From Geomobilibacter sp964431365 (GTDB lineage Bacteria; Desulfobacterota; Desulfuromonadia; Geobacterales; DSM-12255), in assembly GCA_964431365.1 (NCBI GenBank), contig CAYSJJ010000025.1:1-49621 (forward strand): a stretch of DNA of 49,621 bases, in the 5' to 3' direction. Below the pieces are notes generated by a model. The model had not been told where the DNA came from, did no database searches, and was given only the letters and a program-made list of their open reading frames with translations. The position numbers and the translations under genes were made by a program. This document shows, one piece after another, positions 45,602 through 49,621 of the stretch (position 1 is the first letter of the stretch; each line of letters begins with the position of its first letter).

Positions 45602-46080
45602 CGGTCGGCTCCGGTCCCGGGCGAACCGTACTTTCCGCCGTCGTGCCGGCCAAGCGGACGTATCGTCCGACTCAGGCGCTCCAAAAGGGTTGCGGCAACC
45701 GTTTGCCGCTCATCGATACCGCCTATCACCTCGATCTCTTCCACCATATCAATCTGCTTGATAAAATTGAGCTGCTCCCCCGAACTGGCAAGCAGCAGGT
45801 ACTCTCCGGCAACCTCCACCAGAAAGAGCGATTTCTTCGGTGCGAGGTAGCGGGTCTCAACCACCCGGATATATCGATTGCCGGCTGCCGGGCCGCCACC
45901 GGTGTTGAGCCAGCGCCCCCCCAGCCAGGAGAGTACCAGGATCAGCCCCACCACCACCGCAAGGGCAGCAACCATCTGGGCGAGGCTGGAGAGGAAACCG
46001 AACCCCTCGGTCGTACCATCGGCCGCACAAACCGCCGCCGGAAGCAGCAGGAAGATGCACGCCGAAGGCAGAAAGTTCAC
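45598..46080 (-). CDS. fliO: Flagellar assembly protein FliO
   Basis: The 160-residue protein has an N-terminal signal-like segment, one clear transmembrane helix (about 33-55, AALAVVVGLILVLSWLGGRW in part) and a cytoplasmic domain (RYLAPKKSLFLVEVAGEYLLL), the FliO pattern. FliO helps assemble the FliP ring. It overlaps fliN by 4 nt and fliP by 4 nt. Sequence conservation in the family is low; order makes the call firm. Confidence 0.9.
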   Translation of the reverse strand: MNFLPSACIFLLLPAAVCAADGTTEGFGFLSSLAQMVAALAVVVGLILVLSWLGGRWLNTGGGPAAGNRYIRVVETRYLAPKKSLFLVEVAGEYLLLASSGEQLNFIKQIDMVEEIEVIGGIDERQTVAATLLERLSRTIRPLGRHDGGKYGSPGTGADR

Positions 46081-46385
46081 AGCACCTTCTCCACCCGTTC
46101 GTTCGGACTCACGACGTCTACGAGCCGCACCCCGAACTTCTCGTTCACCACGACCGCTTCGCCGCGGGCCACCAGCTTCGAGTTGACAAAGACGTCCAGC
46201 GGCTCGCCCGCCAGCTTGGTCAGTTCCACCACCGACCCCTGGTTGAGCTGGAGCACGTCTTTTACCAGGAGCTTGGTCCTCCCGAGTTCGACGGTCAGCT
46301 GCAGGGGAATATCGAGTATGAAGTCCAGGTTTTTCCTGTCGGGTGCCGCTTCACGCTGTTCTCCAGCCGGTACGGTATCATTCAT
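46077..46385 (-). CDS. fliN: Flagellar switch protein FliN
   Basis: The 102-residue protein is almost entirely the SpoA/surface-presentation domain (ILDIPLQLTVELGRTKLLVK, in part; GEPLDVFVNSKLVARGEAVV), with a short N-terminal tail. It forms the lower C-ring with FliM and takes part in export-chaperone docking. It overlaps fliM by 8 nt. Length is at the short end for FliN, without an N-terminal CheC-like extension. Confidence 0.96.
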   Translation of the reverse strand: MNDTVPAGEQREAAPDRKNLDFILDIPLQLTVELGRTKLLVKDVLQLNQGSVVELTKLAGEPLDVFVNSKLVARGEAVVVNEKFGVRLVDVVSPNERVEKVL

Positions 46386-47367
46386 CTGTATCTTCCCCCT
46401 CCTTCTTCAGAACCTGGGTTATCTGTACCGCCTTGTTGCCGCGCCGAACACCGCCGATCCCCCGGTACTTCGGGGCATCACCCACCTTGACCGTCAGTTC
46501 GGCGGGATCGGACTTGTCGATGATGATGGTATCTCCCGGCGCCAGATTCAGGAGTTCATCCATGGTAATCGTCGTACTCCCCATCTCGACGGCCACCTCA
46601 AGCGGCGTATCCATCAGGTCGCGGATGAGCCGCTGTGACCACTGGGGATCGACAGCCATCATGTCGAACTGCGAACCCGCCTTCAGCTTGTCCCTGAGCG
46701 GGTCGATCGTCATGTAGGGGATGGCGAATATCATCGACCCTACTGAATCCTCCACCTGCATTTCCAACTGCGTCGAAACCACCTGGTACTCGGGGGGGAC
46801 GATGTTCACCAGCCGCGGGTTTATCTCGATCTTGAGCAGGCTCAGATGGACCTGTTGCAGCGGGTGCCAGGCCTTTTCCATGTCTATGAGCAGGTCCTTG
46901 GCCAGCTTTTCCACCAGGCGGAGCTCTATGGAGGTAAAGACGCGGTTGGTCGGCACGATCGGCTTGCCCGTGCCGCCGAGGATGCTGTCCACGAAGGTGA
47001 AGACCAGGGTGCTGTCAAGGGCGAGAAGTGCCGCCCCCTTGAGCGGTTCCAGCTTGAAAATGGCCAGGCAGACCGGCGAAGGGAGCGACTGGAGGAAGTC
47101 GTCGAACTTGCAGGCCCGAGACCCCCCTTTTCGGTATTCCACCATCTTGCGCAAGCGACTGGAAAGGCTGACGCGGCTGTAGCGAATAAACCCGTCGAAG
47201 ATGATGTCCAGGTTCGGGACATACCCCTTGTGGGACTCGGTACTGAACAGGTCGTACTTGGCTACGGCCCCTTCCTGGCGGGCCAGCTCCTTTTCCGGGT
47301 CGATCCGTCCGTCGAAGACCGCCGATAGCAGTGCCTCGATCTCTTCCTTGGTCAGGATATTTTCCAT
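46378..47367 (-). CDS. fliM: Flagellar switch protein FliM
   Basis: The 329-residue protein starts MENILTKEEIEALLSAVFDG, the CheY-P binding N-terminus, followed by the CheC-like middle domain (NRVFTSIELRLVEKLAKDLL, in part) and a C-terminal SpoA domain (LMDTPLEVAVEMGSTTITMD). It is the C-ring subunit that receives chemotaxis signal. Its ribosome site is weak (CCGGGATTGAT). It lies 51 nt after fliL. Confidence 0.97.
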   Translation of the reverse strand: MENILTKEEIEALLSAVFDGRIDPEKELARQEGAVAKYDLFSTESHKGYVPNLDIIFDGFIRYSRVSLSSRLRKMVEYRKGGSRACKFDDFLQSLPSPVCLAIFKLEPLKGAALLALDSTLVFTFVDSILGGTGKPIVPTNRVFTSIELRLVEKLAKDLLIDMEKAWHPLQQVHLSLLKIEINPRLVNIVPPEYQVVSTQLEMQVEDSVGSMIFAIPYMTIDPLRDKLKAGSQFDMMAVDPQWSQRLIRDLMDTPLEVAVEMGSTTITMDELLNLAPGDTIIIDKSDPAELTVKVGDAPKYRGIGGVRRGNKAVQITQVLKKEGEDTDE

Positions 47368-47418
47368 ATCAATCCCGGTTATACCTGTCGATCAGCGCTG
47401 CAAGGCATGCCATCCGGC

Positions 47419-47967
47419 CTATTGCACGACGAAATCGGTGAAGTAGACCCTGGTCACCTTCCCCGGGGCAAGAATACGGCCCACGGCGGCAAGAATCTCC
47501 TCGCGGAGCTGATTCTTTCCCTGCAGGTCCTGGATATCCTTGAGTGTCTTGGTGGTGAGCAGGACGAGGATCGCATCCCTGAGCGGCGCCTGCTTGGCGT
47601 CGAGTTCGGCTTTGACAGCCGGGCTCGCCAGTTCGAACTCCACCTTCAGCTTCAGGTAGCGGATCTCCTGGCCGTCATATATGTTAACGATGAACGGTTC
47701 CAGCGGGGCGATATTGGATGCTGCACCGGCTGCGCCCTTCTCCCCCTCTTTCCCCTTCTCGCCGCCCCCACCGTGTGCTCCGCCACCTTCCGCGGACTTG
47801 GCTTCGGTAGCGGCTTCGGGTTTGGCGGCCTTATCGCCTTTCTTACCCCCCCCCATCATGAGTACGGCCACGATCACGATGATAACGGCGAGTACGGCAC
47901 CTCCGATGATGAAGAGCATCTTCTTGTTCTTGGGGGATTCCTTAACCTCCGCATCCTGCTCAGCCAT
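47419..47967 (-). CDS. fliL: Flagellar basal-body protein FliL
   Basis: The start at MAEQDAEV (47967) follows AAGGAGGGG. The 182-residue protein has one transmembrane helix (about 17-38), a long Gly/Lys/Ala-rich linker (about 40-85) and the C-terminal FliL domain (PFIVNIYDGQEIRYLKLKVE, then TRVYFTDFVVQ). FliL surrounds the stator and supports torque. It is the first gene after a sigma-54 promoter and heads the long operon. Confidence 0.95.
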   Translation of the reverse strand: MAEQDAEVKESPKNKKMLFIIGGAVLAVIIVIVAVLMMGGGKKGDKAAKPEAATEAKSAEGGGAHGGGGEKGKEGEKGAAGAASNIAPLEPFIVNIYDGQEIRYLKLKVEFELASPAVKAELDAKQAPLRDAILVLLTTKTLKDIQDLQGKNQLREEILAAVGRILAPGKVTRVYFTDFVVQ

Positions 47968-48023
47968 TAAACCCCTCCTTTTTGTGCGTGAATAGAGGCA
48001 AGTAGTGCCGAAATTACATGTTA

Positions 48024-48039
48024 TGCAACCTGGGTGCCA
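48024..48039 (-). promoter_or_regulatory. Sigma-54 (-24/-12) promoter of the fliL operon
   Basis: On the minus strand TGGCACCCAGGTTGCA matches the -24/-12 consensus except at the purine position, with GG and GC 10 nt apart. The predicted start is about 45 nt before fliL. Upstream DNA up to the flgE terminator (48040-48190) is a natural place for enhancer sites, though none is assignable. Confidence 0.85.
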
Positions 48040-48192
48040 GAGCCCTGCGTACCGACTCCGGCGCCACGGCGGCCCATTGTGCACTGACGTCTACGATAAA
48101 TCAAGGCTTCTCTGTAACGGGCACGGCGATCCCTCCCCGACCACCGAGTCAAAGGTTTGACAATGGGAGATATAATCGCCGCCCCATTGACG

Positions 48193-48222
48193 AAAAAAAA
48201 GGGGACACGTTGCCGTGTCCCC
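48193..48222 (-). terminator. Intrinsic terminator after flgE
   Basis: On the minus strand GGGGACACG (from 48222 to 48214) pairs with CGTGTCCCC (48209 to 48201) around GCAA, followed by eight T. It separates the flgE operon from the fliL operon. Confidence 0.92.
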
Positions 48223-48245
48223 CGGATCACTGTGCTACTAGTTGA

Positions 48246-49140
48246 TCACCGCTTCAGGTTGAGGACCTCCTGGGTCATCTCATCGGCGGTGGTGATGGTC
48301 TTGGAGTTGGCCGAGTAGGCGCGCTGCGTCATGATAAGGTTGACGAACTCGGTTGCCATATCCACGTTGCTCTGCTCGAGAGAGTTGGAAAGGACCTTGT
48401 TGCTGGTGCCGTTAGGGGCGTTGGCGGCAAGTGAAAATCCGACGGCGGCAACACCCGACGCGGCCGTGGGGGTGTACAGGTTGCTGCCGGCCTTCTCAAG
48501 TGCCCCGGGGTCAATGGGAGTGACAATGGCCAGTCGCTGGACGGTTGCGGCATTGGCGGGAGTGGTAGCCACACCGACCGTTCCCGAGGTGTTGTAATAA
48601 AGTGTTGAGACGCCATCCTTGGCGAGATAGCTGATCAAACCGTTCGGCTCGACCTTTACGATCTTGGAAAAGTCGGTGGTGGGTGCGGCGCCCGAATCCA
48701 GAAACCGGATCGGATTCCCCTGGGTGTCGAGCACCTGATACCCCTCCGGGTTGATCAGGGTAAGGCTGCTGTCCACATGGAACGAGCCGGCCCGGGTCAG
48801 CAAAGATGCGCTCTGCGCGGCCACGGGAGCCGCCGTCGTCGGCGGCTTGACGGCAAAGAAGCTGTTCCCCTGGAGAGCCAGGTCAGTCACGCTATTGGTG
48901 TTCTGGGTGGAACCGGCTGAGAGGAGATTGTCGATCTTCTGCATGGTCATGCCGCGGCCGACCTGGGAGTTGTTNNNNNNNNNNGCCGATGCTGGTGTAC
49001 AGCATGTCGGCGAAAAGGGTCCGGCTCGACTTGAAACCAGTGGTATTGACGTTGGCGATGTTGTTGCCGATGACGTTGATGGCTTCACCGTTGTTCAGCA
49101 GGCCGCTGACGCCGGTAAACATGGCAGCTGTAACGCTCAT
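48246..49140 (-). CDS. flgE: Flagellar hook protein FlgE (10-N gap)
   Basis: The start at MSVTAAMFTGVSGL (49140) has an AGGAGG-like site (GGAGGCACA) upstream. The N-terminus (NNIANVNTTGFKSSRTLFAD) and the C-terminal helix (QSNVDMATEFVNLIMTQRAY, in part) are those of hook/rod axial proteins; the middle has ALQGNSFFAVK. With the gap at 48975-48984 closed by a multiple of three the protein is about 297 residues, short for a hook protein, so FlgE with a small outer domain or a related basal-body rod protein are both possible. The upstream flagellar-operon gene and terminator support FlgE. Confidence 0.85.
48975..48984. other. Scaffold gap of 10 N in flgE
   Basis: Placeholder. Frame continuity requires a true length divisible by three. 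Confidence 0.9.
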
Positions 49141-49244
49141 TGTGTGCCTCCTTGTGCACTGATGGGGGATGCGTCGGTCGGTCGGCATCCCGCGGGCTTC
49201 CTTCAGGAGGGCCAGCCCGGTTTATGGTTCATGTTGGTCGGTTG

Positions 49245-49621
49245 TTACACAATCACGGCCGAATCGATCTTGGTAAAGACGTTTCCCTGCATTGCCGCCC
49301 GGTCCACGGCGGTGACCACGGTCCGGTTGTTGACGCTGACTACGAACGCCGCGTCGCCCATCATTATCAGGGAGTCCTTCCCCCCTTTTTGCGCCACGCT
49401 GTTCACGGCTCCTTCCAGTTTCTGCAGATCGGCGGCATTAAGGGAAATCCCCCGGGCTGCCAGGCGCTCCTGGGCATGTTGGGAAAACTTGAGGCCCTGG
49501 GTCGGCAGTTTCTGGTCGAGAACCGTTGCAAACGAGGTTGACGGTTTCACTCCCTGGGCCGGCTTCTGCCGGGCCGGTTGCGGAGTCGTTACCTGGATCG
49601 GTTCAGGGATAAAGATCTTGT
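49245..49621 (-). CDS. Conserved flagellar-operon protein (5' end cut by window edge)
   Basis: The frame is open to the window edge, so the start is outside; the GTG at 49550 is internal (IFIPEPIQVTTPQPARQ precedes it). The visible 125 codons have a Pro-rich N-terminal part and the conserved module KFSQHAQERLAARGISL, then VVSVNNRTVVTAVDR and VFTKIDSAVI near the end. This matches the small flagellar-operon protein family found just upstream of flgE next to flgD/fliK in many bacteria; its role is probably in hook assembly but not proven. It stops 104 nt before flgE. Confidence 0.85.
   Translation of the reverse strand, partial: KIFIPEPIQVTTPQPARQKPAQGVKPSTSFATVLDQKLPTQGLKFSQHAQERLAARGISLNAADLQKLEGAVNSVAQKGGKDSLIMMGDAAFVVSVNNRTVVTAVDRAAMQGNVFTKIDSAVIV

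Overview
The window looks like part of a chromosome from a Geobacter-type bacterium (Desulfuromonadota). The evidence is a giant secreted multihaem c-type cytochrome with alternating CX4CH and CXXCH motifs, a sigma-54-style flagellar gene cluster with FlhF/FlhG, FliA and FlbD, an rpoH gene behind a CIRCE operator, and uniformly GC-rich coding sequence. It is a draft scaffold: there is one 100-N gap and three 10-N gaps, each inside a gene.

Bases 1-5707 (minus strand) hold a four-gene signalling operon: a periplasmic-binding-domain histidine kinase, a MASE1-PAS histidine kinase with an almost identical kinase core, a stand-alone receiver, and a receiver-kinase hybrid cut by the window edge. Bases 5963-9653 (minus) encode an SbcC/SbcD-type nuclease pair. 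Bases 9939-13496 carry a bacteriohaemerythrin, a small XRE regulator, a fumarylacetoacetase-family enzyme, a 55-codon zinc-ribbon gene with an in-frame TGA followed at once by a SECIS-like hairpin (a probable new selenoprotein), a radical SAM protein and a glycine-zipper lipoprotein. Bases 13575-20527 are a heat-shock and housekeeping block: rpoH with a CIRCE operator, a small exported protein, a branched-chain aminotransferase, clpB, and a J-domain protein with four repeats of about 29 residues.

Bases 20653-25361 (minus) are one cytochrome gene of about 1,550 codons with at least 31 haem-type motifs. It is split by the 100-N gap, which an adjacent repeat copy predicts to be 44 nt. A divergent rdgC-like gene follows.

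From 27049 to the end is a flagellar locus, nearly all on the minus strand. In transcription order it reads: a flagellar-operon protein (cut by the edge), flgE, terminator, then fliL-M-N-O-P-Q-R, flhB, flhA, flhF, flhG, fliA, flgF, flgG, flgA, flgH, flgI, flgJ, flgN, flgK, flgL, and separately flbD-motA-motB. Strong -24/-12 (sigma-54) promoters lie before fliL and flhA. Most cistrons overlap or abut, which implies one long early/middle operon building the export gate, C-ring, rod, rings and hook-filament junction, with flhF/flhG and fliA embedded. fliR is frameshifted at a run of 12 T.

No tRNA, rRNA, CRISPR array, transposase or prophage gene was recognised. The observations most worth following are the candidate selenoprotein, the fliR homopolymer frameshift, the cytochrome repeat gap, the J-domain repeat protein and the paired sensor kinases.
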